From contig RAPG01000011.1 in NCBI GenBank assembly GCA_005239165.1, forward strand, positions 1-64,000: a stretch of 64,000 bases of DNA, given 5' to 3'. The translations under genes and the position numbers were made by a program. This DNA is from Allopusillimonas ginsengisoli. GTDB lineage: Bacteria > Pseudomonadota > Gammaproteobacteria > Burkholderiales > Burkholderiaceae_B. The notes beneath the pieces were generated by a model that was not told the DNA's origin, searched no databases, and was given only the letters and a program-made list of their open reading frames with translations. Shown one piece after another: positions 1-8,849 of this stretch (the first letter of the stretch is position 1; each line of letters opens with the position of its first letter).

Positions 1-1
1 C

Positions 2-58
2 CCCGCTGAGTTCGAACGCCTGTATTACCAAAACTTAGAGCCACTGACTGTCTATTAA
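2..58 (+). pseudogene. possible C-terminal end of a transposase, cut by window edge
   Basis: An open frame enters from the left edge and stops with TAA at 56-58. Its 18 residues (PAEFERLYYQNLEPLTVY) resemble the tail of IS3-type OrfB integrase-core transposases, which often end with a Ser/Pro-x-Glu-Phe/Tyr-Glu motif. No terminal inverted repeat could be fixed in the following 200 bases. The call rests on a very short stretch and could be wrong; the adjacent left-hand sequence would settle it. Confidence 0.3.
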
Positions 59-266
59 TTTGACTAGGTCCAAACCGCTATAGACCCTGCCCGAGAACAT
101 TCTAAGCGACCGCGCTATACGACGACCTACTTCAAAGTGTGGCATTTTTTCGTGCTCTGGTTCTACCGTGTCGACCCCTCTGCCGTGGTGAGTGCATAAG
201 GAAGCTCAGCGCTGGCACGACATTTGCTAACGGAAAGTCGCAGGATTTAATATTAAGGAGATCACT

Positions 267-1859
267 ATGAGAAAACTTCTCGTAATTGCCGCATGTTCAT
301 TGCCTTTCGCTTTGACGCCTTTGGCTTACGCCCAATCCAGCAACGCGAGCAAGCCTCCGGCTGCATCGTCAACTACTAAAGCAAACACTTCCTCCCCACA
401 CAATAAAGCCAACATGGGCTCGCCTGAATCAGGATGGAGTGTGAAAGATACGATCATTGGCGAGGCTGTCTACAACGAAAACGACGACAAAGTCGGCGAC
501 GTTAAAGACATCACCCTTTCTTCTAACGGGAAGGCTTCCTATATTGTCGGGGCCGGTGGATTTCTGGGAATGGGAGAACATGACGTCGCGATTGCATACG
601 ACAGAATTCAGCATAAAGGCGAAAAGCTGGTATTAGCAGGGTTCTCGAAGGACGAACTAAAAAAAATGCCTGCATACAAAGCACGCATGTCTGACAAAAA
701 CCGTAGCGCTGCTGCGGCATCAACTAATGCAAAATCCAAAGACTCAAAGGCCCATGACAACGACGCTGCCATGAAATCGTCTAAAGCAGGCTGGAGTGTG
801 AAAGACGACTTCATTGGGGAAGCTGTCTATAACGAAAACAACGATGTAGTGGGCGAAATTGATGGCGTGATTCTGTCATCAACCGGTAAGGCGTCTTTCA
901 TTGTTGATGCTGGCGGTTTTTTAGGTATGGACGAACATGATCTCGTCATTCCTTTCGATAAGATCACGAGAAAGGACAACAAGCTCTATATGGCTGACTA
1001 TACGAAGGATCAGCTAAAAGAAATGCCTCCCTACAAGTCACACAAGGCTGAGAAAGGCAAAAACGCCAAGGGCGTACCGTCTTCGACTGCAGCCAATAAC
1101 GAAGCTGCAGCGGTTCAAGCGCAAAATTCGTCAGTCAGAGATGATGCAGCTGGATGGAACGTTAAGGACGATATCATCGGTGATGCCGTCTATAACGAAA
1201 ACGATGACAAAGTAGGGGATGTCACCGACATTACGCTGTCATCCGATGGCATGGCATCATATATCGTGGGAGCGGGTGGCTTTTTGGGTATAGGCGAACA
1301 CAATGTTTCTATACCGTTTGATCGCATTAAGCCAAGTGACGACAAGCTGATCATGGCTGGCTACACAAAGGATCAATTAAAAGATCTTCCGGCCTACAAG
1401 TCGCACAAAGCAGGCCTGTCGGGCAAGAACAATGACAATTCTGCCCCAATGAAATCAAAAACAGAAGACACTGCTACGAAAAACAGTGACGCTGCTTTGA
1501 CATCGTCTAAAGCAGGATGGAGCGTTAAAGATAATCTCATCGGTGAGGCCGTGTATAACGAGAACGATGAAAAAGTGGGCGACGTCACGGATCTCACCGT
1601 CTCCTCTAACGGAACTGTCACAGCTTACATTGTGGGAGCCGGAGGTTTCTTGGGATTGGGCGAACATAACGTCGCTATCCCTTTCGACAGGATGACAAAA
1701 AGTGACGACAAACTATTGTTGGCCGGGTATACGAAAGATCAGTTGACGGACCTACCGGCTTATAAGTCACGCAAGTCTGACAAACCTGCAACGTTGGGGC
1801 CAAAGGACACGCCTGCGACGCCGGCGGCACCAGCAAACACTGAAGCACCAAAACAGTAA
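267..1859 (+). CDS. exported protein with four PRC-barrel repeats
   Basis: The 530-residue product starts with a Sec signal peptide (residues 1-22, cleavage after LAYA). The rest is four homologous units of about 80 residues beginning at 56, 175, 296 and 417. Each opens with GW(S/N)VKD and a (I/G)GEAVYNEN-type strand, continues through GGFLG(M/I/L)xEH, and closes with KDxLxxxPxYKS. This is the PRC-barrel fold, joined here by Lys/Ser/Ala-rich low-complexity linkers. PRC-barrel proteins are small beta-barrels in photosynthetic reaction-centre H subunits, RimM and many stress-linked exported proteins; the role here is unknown. A clear AAGGAG ribosome-binding site sits 6 bases before the ATG. Most family members have one or two domains, so four is unusual. 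Likely periplasmic or surface located. Confidence 0.85.
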   Translation: MRKLLVIAACSLPFALTPLAYAQSSNASKPPAASSTTKANTSSPHNKANMGSPESGWSVKDTIIGEAVYNENDDKVGDVKDITLSSNGKASYIVGAGGFLGMGEHDVAIAYDRIQHKGEKLVLAGFSKDELKKMPAYKARMSDKNRSAAAASTNAKSKDSKAHDNDAAMKSSKAGWSVKDDFIGEAVYNENNDVVGEIDGVILSSTGKASFIVDAGGFLGMDEHDLVIPFDKITRKDNKLYMADYTKDQLKEMPPYKSHKAEKGKNAKGVPSSTAANNEAAAVQAQNSSVRDDAAGWNVKDDIIGDAVYNENDDKVGDVTDITLSSDGMASYIVGAGGFLGIGEHNVSIPFDRIKPSDDKLIMAGYTKDQLKDLPAYKSHKAGLSGKNNDNSAPMKSKTEDTATKNSDAALTSSKAGWSVKDNLIGEAVYNENDEKVGDVTDLTVSSNGTVTAYIVGAGGFLGLGEHNVAIPFDRMTKSDDKLLLAGYTKDQLTDLPAYKSRKSDKPATLGPKDTPATPAAPANTEAPKQ

Positions 1860-1901
1860 GGCCATTTAGTTAGGCCAGAAATTGCAGCGTCATGCGTCAA
1901 C

Positions 1902-1941
1902 GTCTCGGCTTGGTAGGCATCTACCAAGTCGAGACTTTATT
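1902..1941 (+). terminator. rho-independent terminator after PRC-barrel gene
   Basis: A stem of about 14 bp (GTCTCG plus CTTGGTAG pairing with CTACCAAG and CGAGAC, one mismatch region) with a GCAT loop is followed by TTTATTT. It lies about 45 bases after the stop of the PRC-barrel gene on the same strand. Confidence 0.75.
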
Positions 1942-2140
1942 TCTCTGAAAGCATGATGGCACGTCTGCTATGCGATACCGAAATGAAATCGTTTGCATTC
2001 CGGTCGGTTAGATAGGTTGTGACAACGACTGAAACACGTAGAGCGTGTCAGAGCGAAGCTTTCAGGCGTCGCGCCATGCTCTCGCCGCACCAAGCGGCCT
2101 GATCAGCTCGAGCTACGAGATTCGGTATGGGGGAGGCGAA

Positions 2141-2632
2141 ATGGATGTGCAATGGGATACTTTATTTGAGTTCGGGGTGTCACCACTTGAATTAATTGTT
2201 CGCGGCACGTTGACGTACTGGTTCATATTTTTATTGCTCCGTTTTGCAGGACGGCGCAATTTTGGCTCTGTAGGAATGGCAAACATTTTGCTCCTGGTTC
2301 TTATTGCCGATGCCGCCCAGAACTCGATGGCGGCCGAGTATAAATCGGTGGGTGAAGGAATGGTGCTCATTGCGACGCTGGTCTTTTGGAGTCTCTTTGT
2401 AGACAGGCTGTGTTATTTCGTACCGACGGCAAGAGCCGTACTTGAGCCGGATCGCATTTGTTTGATCAAAGACGGACAAATGCAGCTTCGGTGCATGCGC
2501 AAAGAGTACATTACCGAAGAAGAACTTATGGCCGAACTCCGGATAAAGGGCATCCACGACATCACTGAGGTGCGCCGAGCATATCTTGAAGGTGAGGGCG
2601 ACATTAGCGTCTTAAGGTTTGTAAAAAAATAA
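2141..2632 (+). CDS. DUF421 (YetF-like) membrane protein
   Basis: The 163-residue product has about three hydrophobic segments in its first 85 residues (LTYWFIFLLLRFAGRR, NILLLVLIADAAQ, VLIATLVFWSLFVDRL) followed by a soluble domain. The RFxGRR element, the 'IADAAQNSM' helix and the C-terminal 'EELMAELRIKGI...VRRAYLEGEGDISV' domain fit the DUF421/YetF family. The biochemical role of the family is not settled. The open frame extends upstream to 2045, but the ATG at 2141 is preceded by a strong GGGGGAGG ribosome-binding site and starts the family-like region, so it is preferred. Single gene, about 280 bp after the PRC-barrel gene and its terminator. Confidence 0.85.
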   Translation: MDVQWDTLFEFGVSPLELIVRGTLTYWFIFLLLRFAGRRNFGSVGMANILLLVLIADAAQNSMAAEYKSVGEGMVLIATLVFWSLFVDRLCYFVPTARAVLEPDRICLIKDGQMQLRCMRKEYITEEELMAELRIKGIHDITEVRRAYLEGEGDISVLRFVKK

Positions 2633-3174
2633 AAGCACGCCACAGATGGGTCGCGCTGGTCAGCCTGAGGAACTCTCGCCTGCTTACGCTTACCTAGCGA
2701 CTCCCGTCTGCTCGAGTTTCGTGATGGGCATCGTACTGCCAGTAACGGGCAGTACGGGCTAAGCAGTTGGCCTTGGTTTGCGAGATTTCAGCTCTCCTGT
2801 CGCCAGACCCGCTCCAGCGCCCGCTTTGCGAACAGTCTCTGAAAGAACCTTCACCTCCTCCTACACCAGGCAACGTGGGACATCACTCTGAACCTACATC
2901 TTCGGGCAGCCACCGGTAACGCAAAACGTGGCTGACCAAAGATTCACGCCTTATTAACAGTTGCTGCATATTGCTGGAGGCCGCGCAATACTTCAGGCTG
3001 GATACAGAACGAGCAACCACGATCTAAAACGAAGTCTCTCAAGGAGTGGAGAGCTGACGCACTCAGGGAAAAAGCTTGAAATTTCGTGGTGCGGATATGT
3101 TCGACTTCGAGTCGGCCTTTAAGTTGGCAGCCTCGTAAAGTGTCGACCCTGAAGTGTTAGCGGGCTGGTAGTTA
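2633..3174. other. long intergenic region, no gene seen
   Basis: These 540 bases lie between two convergent genes. No frame of useful length with recognisable protein content was found on either strand, and no clear RNA gene. Short inverted patches such as CAGTAACGGGCAGTACGGGCT occur but have no T-tract. It may be decayed accessory DNA like the region to its right. Confidence 0.5.
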
Positions 3175-3693
3175 CTATGGTGTCAACTTGCCGTGCGTTC
3201 CCAGCGTCGGCGACTCATCTGAAAGAGCCGCTTTTGCGATCTTAAATATTTGAACAAGCTTGCTTTCTTTTACGTTCCAGAACTCAGCCTGCTCGACTTC
3301 CACACGTACGAGCGCTAAATCTGGATCGTTCACCCCTTGTGGAAACCACGCTTCGTTCATCTTGGACCATAATCTCTGCTTCACAACCAGATCGTCCACC
3401 AGACGCGCATGGCCTGATACTGAAACGTATGTGTCATCCCCGGTATCTGCAAACGACACGTTCACAGACGGCGATGAACTAAATTCGCTAACAGTCTCGC
3501 TCGTTCGCGACATAAAAAACCACAGATGCGAGGTCGCCTGAACGCTTTCTTTTTCATCCTCAGGATCTTTTTGCACTGTCATGGGTCTCGAAGTGAGCAC
3601 GCCCTGAGAGTTAACAGTCGTAAACATCGCAAAGCGTATATCTGAAACGAGCTCATTGAGCTTCTGTTGTGCTGGCTGCTGATTGTTGGTCAT
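3175..3693 (-). CDS. pyridoxamine 5'-phosphate oxidase-like general stress protein
   Basis: The 172-residue soluble protein matches the FMN-binding split-barrel group called general stress protein 26. Visible family features are the N-terminal 'IRFAMFTTVNSQGVLTSRPM' strand pair, 'LWFFMSRTSETVSE' in the middle, 'VNVSFADTGDDTYVSVSGHARLVDD', and a C-terminal region with 'LVRVEVEQAEFWNVKESKL'. Relatives bind FMN or FAD or haem-type cofactors and are often induced by stress, but substrates are generally unknown. ATG start at 3693 in a normal context. It stands alone in an accessory-looking stretch with other stress-type exported proteins. Confidence 0.85.
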   Translation of the reverse strand: MTNNQQPAQQKLNELVSDIRFAMFTTVNSQGVLTSRPMTVQKDPEDEKESVQATSHLWFFMSRTSETVSEFSSSPSVNVSFADTGDDTYVSVSGHARLVDDLVVKQRLWSKMNEAWFPQGVNDPDLALVRVEVEQAEFWNVKESKLVQIFKIAKAALSDESPTLGTHGKLTP

Positions 3694-3927
3694 TTCTCAT
3701 CCTAAGTTAATGCGCAAAGCTGCGGTGTACGCTTAAGAGCAACTCTCGTACCCAAGCTGCAGACGCAATGGGAGCTCCCTGCTGCTGTCAGGATTTGAAA
3801 GAGTAAACAGACGATAATTACCCGAAGCGTATACTCATCGAGTTTTCCGGCGCAGGGCTGATTTAGTGCACCCAACTAGCCAGGTTCACACCAAGGCTGA
3901 GTAAACAGGCAACCTGAAATCCGGAGA

Positions 3928-4023
3928 GACTTCGGCTGGGTGGATCCGCTGATCGGCCTGCGGGCTTTCCTGCCCCTGACGGAACAACTATCTATCCAGG
4001 GACAGGCCAACATTGGTGGCGTA
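3928..4023 (+). pseudogene. fragment of an outer-membrane-protein-like gene
   Basis: About 30 residues in one frame (FGWVDPLIGLRAFLPLTEQL followed by SIQGQANIGG) look like the conserved beta-strand pair found in some outer-membrane beta-barrel proteins, with a periodic amphipathic pattern and a WVDPLIGLR core. There is no start or continuation of the barrel either side, so this reads as a gene remnant. The open frame runs on to 4233 without further likeness. Confidence 0.35.
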
Positions 4024-4267
4024 GATCTCAAGCAGCCCGACCCGAGTATTGCCACAGTGGCGCAGCCTGCATCCAACACATCGGTGGGGCGATTCATCCA
4101 AGCTGTTTATTATTCTCCATTTTCCGAAAAAGCCAGGACGCGCGAGCAAGCCGTTGCGACGTTAGCGCATCCTGAACAGCGCTTTCCGATGTGCCTCAAC
4201 TGCGATTCAGTGTTCGAAGCTACGACAACCTGAATTACATCGACTTTGATCTCGCTGCTCTGTCTCA

Positions 4268-4462
4268 TCAATACCTAGTCACGCGCAACGCTAGAGCCGC
4301 CGCCACGTCGGGCGCCACACCCAGACCCGGCTCCTCGCTCAAGTCGACACTGCCATCCGTCACCTGGAGCGGGCTGGTTAGCAATTCACGCATCAGGTTA
4401 GGGTTTGCATCCACCTCAACATAGCCGGCCCCGCCGACAGCAGCTTCTACAAATCGTAGCGT
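4268..4462 (-). pseudogene. C-terminal remnant of a mandelate racemase/muconate-lactonising-type enzyme
   Basis: The frame gives 'GYVEVDANPNLMRE', then 'VTDGSVDLSEEPGLGVAPD' and a short tail. This is the usual C-terminus of enolase-superfamily MR/MLE proteins: a last beta-strand with the E-x-D-x-N-P signature, a 'dG.v.lp..PGLG' turn, then a stop (TGA at 4268-4270). Upstream of about residue Leu at 4460 the likeness ends abruptly, so the barrel carrying the catalytic residues is missing. A truncated gene. Confidence 0.55.
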
Positions 4463-4570
4463 TGGTCCTGTCGCTGATCGCGTCCGAGGGAAGGGGGCGC
4501 AAATGCACCCGATATGTGTAGTGTTTTTGTTAAGTCTGCACCAGACAGCTACCGACTGCACATCGTGTGT

Positions 4571-4921
4571 TTATTCAATCAAAGCCGCCAACTTTGATAA
4601 AACGTCATCCACGACATAGTCCGGCGCAACCTCGATTTTCTTGGCCCCGCGCTTTTCGACATCGACCGCCCGAACGCCATTGACGAGGACAACGCCTTGT
4701 GTGTCCATGCCCGTGCCAGACAGAGACACCGTAAACCCAGCCATTCTTGAAAAATCCCCACCTTGCGTGATTGGTGCAATCATCGTCAGGCCCAATGCAT
4801 TGACCTGACGCTTTGTGAGGACCAGAGCGGGCCGGAAATCACCTTATAATTCATGGCCAACCGTAGGATTGAGCCTTATACGGATAATGTCGCCCCGGTC
4901 GAAACCGCCCCGCCTTACCAT
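4571..4921 (-). pseudogene. mazF: MazF/PemK-family toxin with in-frame nonsense codon
   Basis: Starting at the ATG that overlaps the mazE stop (4915-4921), the frame reads 116 codons in the usual ChpB/MazF length and layout: GDIIRIRLNPTVGHEL, then a TAA at 4844-4846, then GDFRPALVLTKRQVNALGLT continuing to PITQGGDFSRMAGFTVSLSG and a normal C-terminus. The frame is unbroken apart from the stop at codon 26, where relatives usually carry a Gln or similar residue. A single C-to-T change (CAA to TAA) would explain it. MazF toxins are ACA- or similar-sequence-specific endoribonucleases. A downstream ATG at 4795 could only give a fragment without the N-terminal strands. Either the toxin is dead or there is a sequencing error or readthrough. 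Confidence 0.8.
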
Positions 4922-5166
4922 TTCTCACCGCCTATTGTCGGGGCATCGTCCCATTCTGCCAGTGCAGCAGGCATAGGGGCCTCTGGATCGCATTGAGCCA
5001 GCAATTCATCCAGCGTATGGCGCCGCTTCGCCTGGCGCAGGATGAAGCCATCCCCAGATTGTTCAATCGTCACCGATTGCCCTTCTACTAAGCCTAAGGT
5101 TTCCCGCAACGCCTTGGGAATGACCAGCCCGATGCTGTTTCCGAACTTTCTAAGTGTGGTTTCCAT
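4915..5166 (-). CDS. mazE: MazE/ChpBI-type antitoxin (AbrB-like DNA-binding)
   Basis: The 83-residue product opens with METTLRKFGNSIGLVIPKAL, the swapped-hairpin AbrB/SpoVT DNA-binding domain (residues 1-45). Its acidic, Pro-rich C-terminus (ECDPEAPMP-like to GGEKW) is the flexible toxin-neutralising tail of this family. The stop overlaps the toxin start by 7 bases, the common antitoxin-first arrangement with translational coupling. MazE normally represses its own operon and binds MazF. Because the toxin frame is interrupted, this antitoxin may now be an orphan. The AT-rich stretch just upstream is the probable promoter. Confidence 0.9.
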   Translation of the reverse strand: METTLRKFGNSIGLVIPKALRETLGLVEGQSVTIEQSGDGFILRQAKRRHTLDELLAQCDPEAPMPAALAEWDDAPTIGGEKW

Positions 5167-5477
5167 AGCGGTATTTTCGTAGTTTTACGTTGTATAACTT
5201 TAATCACAAATCAAACTCTAGTCAAACTAAGTTTTACATAATTTTCTCCATTCTCTAGACTTCTTGCTTCCAATATATCTTTCTACAGTCTATGGCTGTA
5301 GTTAGAAATCGGCAGATTTTATCTATTATTTTCGACCTTCAGTTACCGCTCAACCTGTCCCATCAACACACCGCAGGCGTATCATGGCTTACCCAGGCGG
5401 CGTCACAATCGTGACCGCCCGTAGTCCATTCATGGCCACCCATAACTTCATAACCCAATCTCTCTGGATTTCTTGAA
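5167..5477. other. AT-rich divergent intergenic region
   Basis: The region separates leftward mazE from the rightward PLP enzyme. Bases 5180-5345 are markedly AT-rich compared with the rest of the window, so both promoters probably lie here. No exact -35/-10 pair or operator is claimed. Confidence 0.5.
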
Positions 5478-6686
5478 ATGAAAGATGCTGCGTCCTCCCC
5501 GTCTAAACCCAACACGCCCGCCTGGCACGAAGAGACAACTGTGCTTCACGGAGACGCGGCGATACTGGAGGGGCCTTCGGTTGTTCCGCCCATTTATTAC
5601 AGCGCCACCTATCGTGCCGAAAGCGCCGAGGCGTTTTCCGAAATGGCCACAACGCCGCGCCACCACGCCTTTTACAGCCGCTACGGCAACCCTGTGCATG
5701 AGCACGTAGAAACTATTCTGGCCCAGCTCGAGGGCACAGAGACGGCATTGCTGATGGGATCGGGCATGGGTGCCATCAGCACCACAATTCTGGCGCTGGT
5801 GTCTAAGGGTGATCATGTGATCGCCCAGCAGCGCCACTATATGAGTACGTCCAAGCTGTTCGAAGAAATACTTCCACGCTTTGGCGTTGATTTCACAACC
5901 GTGGATCAGACCGACCCGCAAGCCTTCGCTGCCGCAATACGCCCCAACACGCGGCTGATCATGCTCGAAACACCCGTCAACCCGACGCTGTCTATCACTG
6001 ATCTTGACGCTGTTGCCGCGATTGCAAAAAAGCACAACATCATCACAGTGGCCGACAACACCTTTGCCAATTCACTTAATCAAAAGCCGCATGCGCACGG
6101 TGTTGATGTTGTGGTGCACAGTGCCACCAAGTATTTTGGCGGCCACCATGACGTCACGGCGGGCGCGGTCTGCTGCAGTAATGCTCTGGCCGAAAAAATA
6201 TGGGGCATGCACACCACGTTAGGTTCGGTGCTCTCTCCCATGGACGGGTGGTTGCTGCTGCGTGGCCTGCGCACCCTTTCGCTGCGTATGGAACGCATCA
6301 ACGCCAACGCACTGGCAGTGGCGCAATGGCTGGAGCAACAGCCTGGCATTGAACGGGTTTTATACCCTGGCTTAGAGAGCCACCCCCAGCACGCGCTGGC
6401 CCGCCGTCAGATGAAAGGCTTTGGTGCCGTTATCGCCTTTTCGGTAAAAGGGGATTTTGAAGCGACCAGCCGCTTTGTATCATCTTTGAAACTGGCGACG
6501 CAGGCAGTTAGCCTGGGCGGTGTGGAAACATTGGTCGTGCACGCTGCCGCCATGTGGGCGGGCACCATGACCGGCGCGCAAATGGAAGCCGCCGGCATTG
6601 AAGGCAATACGGTGCGGATGTCGGTAGGGGTGGAGCACATTGACGACCTGAAAGCGGATCTTGATGCTGGCCTGAGCGCACTGTAG
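5478..6686 (+). CDS. trans-sulfuration-type PLP enzyme (Cys/Met metabolism family)
   Basis: The 402-residue protein belongs to the Cys/Met metabolism PLP family (cystathionine synthase/lyase, sulfhydrylase and methionine gamma-lyase relatives). Signatures: YSRYGNPV near residue 72 (phosphate and PLP contact), GSGMGAISTT near 95, the aspartate in ADNTFAN near 195, and the Schiff-base lysine in HSATKYFGGHHD near 215. The segment that in methionine gamma-lyase contains Tyr-Gly-Cys reads RHYMSTSK here, so the lyase cysteine is absent and gamma-lyase activity is not supported. Cystathionine lyase or homoserine-ester sulfhydrylase remains possible. Single gene, convergent with dctM, with an inverted repeat between them. 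Confidence 0.85.
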   Translation: MKDAASSPSKPNTPAWHEETTVLHGDAAILEGPSVVPPIYYSATYRAESAEAFSEMATTPRHHAFYSRYGNPVHEHVETILAQLEGTETALLMGSGMGAISTTILALVSKGDHVIAQQRHYMSTSKLFEEILPRFGVDFTTVDQTDPQAFAAAIRPNTRLIMLETPVNPTLSITDLDAVAAIAKKHNIITVADNTFANSLNQKPHAHGVDVVVHSATKYFGGHHDVTAGAVCCSNALAEKIWGMHTTLGSVLSPMDGWLLLRGLRTLSLRMERINANALAVAQWLEQQPGIERVLYPGLESHPQHALARRQMKGFGAVIAFSVKGDFEATSRFVSSLKLATQAVSLGGVETLVVHAAAMWAGTMTGAQMEAAGIEGNTVRMSVGVEHIDDLKADLDAGLSAL

Positions 6687-6745
6687 CCCTTGCGTTCAAA
6701 GCCTCAGAGCCGGCAGCCATCGCTGCCACTTCGCGAAAGCCAACG

Positions 6746-6774
6746 ACAGCCACACCAGCTTTCGGTGTGGCTGT
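6746..6774. terminator. inverted repeat between convergent genes, possible terminator
   Basis: An 11-bp perfect stem (ACAGCCACACC / GGTGTGGCTGT) with a 7-base loop lies between the ends of the PLP enzyme and dctM. There is no clear T-tract on either side, so an intrinsic terminator is only probable. Confidence 0.45.
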
Positions 6775-6778
6775 GCAC

Positions 6779-8095
6779 TTACTTACCCAGCATGTTTTCA
6801 GGAAGCCAGGTGACCAGCACTGGCACAAAAAACAGCAGCAACGTGGTCACGATTTCCATAATGACAAACCACCAGGCACCGCGAAATATCTGAGTAAGCG
6901 GTGTGTTGCGATCTATACCGGCGATTACATACACATTCAGACCAACTGGCGGAGTGATCAGACCAATCTCACACATTTTCACCGCCAGAATTCCAAACCA
7001 GATTGGATCGTAGCCAAGCGACACGACGGTTGGAAACATAATCGGTAACGTGATGACCAGCATGGAAAAGGCATCCAGAAACATGCCCAGCGGAAAATAA
7101 ATCAACAACAGCAAAGCGATTATCAGCATTGGCTGCAGGCCAGACTCAACCACACTATTCGCGATTACCTGAGGAATCTGTGCGAGGCTCAGAAAATAAC
7201 TGAAGATGCCGGCGCCAATCATAGTCATCAAAATCATCACCGTCGTGGTGATAGAAGATCGACAGCTCTCGTAAATATTGCGTTTAAGATTCGGGCGGGC
7301 CTGCTTCGAAAAACAAAGCATCAAAAATGCGGCAAATGCACCGACAGCCCCTGCTTCGGTGGGCGTTACAAAACCCAGATAAATGCCACCCAACACCAGC
7401 AGAAACAACAGCATGACCTGCCAGGCGTCTCGTAACGAGACAAGGCGTTCACGCCACCCAACAATAGGGCTATGCTCCTGACATGTTTTGAGCCTGCTGC
7501 TGATTACCCAGATGCCAAGCATGAACACCAGAGTCGACAAAATACCCGGTATCACACCGGCCACCAGCATTTTCCCCGCAGAAACTTCGGTAAGCGCCGC
7601 ATAGAAAATCAAAAGTATGCTTGGCGGGATCAACACACCCAACACGCCCCCTGCCGCCACCGCACCCGCGGAAAGCCGAGAGTCATAGCCCGCTTTTTTC
7701 ATTTCAGGAATGGCCACCGATCCCACAGTTGCCGCCGTGGCGACACTTGACCCGGACGTTGCCGCAAACCCTGCGCACGTCAGCACACTTGCCATGGCAA
7801 GCCCACCGGGCCAGTGCCCGACCCACTTGCGTGCGACACCGAAGAGCCTTTGCCCTATACCCGCGTGATGAGCGAAAGCCCCCATCAGAATGAACAGTGG
7901 AATAACCGTCAGCAGATAGGAGGCAGACTGATGGTAAGAAAATGATTTGAGCCGATTCAGCACAAAATCGAGATTCTCAATCATGGTAATACCTGCCACG
8001 CCGGCAATGCCCAGCGCCGCAAACACAGGTGTCCCTATGATCATCAGCCCGAAAATCAGGCAGGTCGCCACAATAGTGGCAGAAATATAGTCCAT
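6779..8095 (-). CDS. dctM: TRAP transporter large permease
   Basis: The 438-residue protein is hydrophobic throughout, with about 12-13 predicted membrane helices, and carries DctM features: 'FILMGAFAHHAGIG' early, 'GGLAMASVLTCAGFAATSGSSVAT' near 110-130, 'LGVLIPPSILLIFY' near 155, 'VTPTEAGAVGAFAAF' near 245, 'GMFLDAFSMLVITLPIM' near 340 and 'ITPPVGLNVYVIAGI' near 385. DctM is the ion-coupled translocation subunit that receives substrate from the binding protein. It is the last gene of a leftward unit with DctP, DctQ, an acyl-CoA ligase and a thiolase, 37 bp after dctQ. Confidence 0.95.
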   Translation of the reverse strand: MDYISATIVATCLIFGLMIIGTPVFAALGIAGVAGITMIENLDFVLNRLKSFSYHQSASYLLTVIPLFILMGAFAHHAGIGQRLFGVARKWVGHWPGGLAMASVLTCAGFAATSGSSVATAATVGSVAIPEMKKAGYDSRLSAGAVAAGGVLGVLIPPSILLIFYAALTEVSAGKMLVAGVIPGILSTLVFMLGIWVISSRLKTCQEHSPIVGWRERLVSLRDAWQVMLLFLLVLGGIYLGFVTPTEAGAVGAFAAFLMLCFSKQARPNLKRNIYESCRSSITTTVMILMTMIGAGIFSYFLSLAQIPQVIANSVVESGLQPMLIIALLLLIYFPLGMFLDAFSMLVITLPIMFPTVVSLGYDPIWFGILAVKMCEIGLITPPVGLNVYVIAGIDRNTPLTQIFRGAWWFVIMEIVTTLLLFFVPVLVTWLPENMLGK

Positions 8096-8132
8096 AGCGT
8101 GTCTCGCTGCCCCGGTGCTTTACCGGTGCCTG

Positions 8133-8657
8133 TTATGTCTCTGAACGGGGAATACCATCATCAATGGCTGGCAGGTCGCCGGCTACCGCTGTCTGCAGGC
8201 ACTGCAGTGCCATCTGCAGAAATGCAAACCACAGGCCTATGGCAAGCGCAATCTTGGCCCACCAGATAGGAAACTCGATATAGCCCCAGCGAAATTCGCG
8301 GATGGTAAATGAATGAATAGCATCGTGAGTTGACGGAATCGCCAGCAACAACAAAAGCAGCGCCGCCATACTCCACGAAATAGTTTCGAGTACTCTACGA
8401 ACCTTTTCTGGCACCCTCTCGAGCAGGAGTGTGACGCGGATGTGTGCATTGTCGCGTTTGGTCCACCCCAGCCCCAGGAAAACAACCAACACCATGCTGA
8501 GCTCGGCCATTTCGAACACGCCCGATATGGGCCGCCCCGTAAAGCCTCGGACCACAACGTCCAGCGTCGTGCCTAGCATCAGAAACATCAGACAGGCTAG
8601 GGCAACAGCCCCGAACACATTGGAAAGTGTCCTGAACAGATTCTCAATAGATTTCAT
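8133..8657 (-). CDS. dctQ: TRAP transporter small permease
   Basis: The 174-residue protein has four hydrophobic segments, the usual DctQ topology (near 15-35, 48-65, 90-110 and 135-155). The 'DVVVRGFTGRPISGVFEMAELSMV' stretch and the following 'HIRVTLLLERVPEKVRR' loop are characteristic of the family. It forms the membrane complex with DctM. It follows the binding protein after a 190-bp gap that holds a short stem (CTCGTC/GACGAG) on the coding strand; such a gap may let the binding protein be made in excess. Confidence 0.93.
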   Translation of the reverse strand: MKSIENLFRTLSNVFGAVALACLMFLMLGTTLDVVVRGFTGRPISGVFEMAELSMVLVVFLGLGWTKRDNAHIRVTLLLERVPEKVRRVLETISWSMAALLLLLLAIPSTHDAIHSFTIREFRWGYIEFPIWWAKIALAIGLWFAFLQMALQCLQTAVAGDLPAIDDGIPRSET

Positions 8658-8849
8658 GGTGCCTCCGGCACCGCAGAACGACGGCTTTGAAGCCCCGCTC
8701 TGCGTTCAGTTGAAGAACTCCGATCTGATGACTGCAGCTTCCCCGCAAACGGACAAGGAAGGCTGCAGTCCCAAAGAACCACTGTCTTGCTCGACCTCGT
8801 CCTTAAAGACGAGGCAGGCGCTTAGACGTGTAGCCAACAACGCTAGCAA

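Noticed and set aside
2..266. Complete IS element at the left edge
   Set aside because: Only a possible transposase tail is visible; no inverted repeat or target duplication could be fixed.
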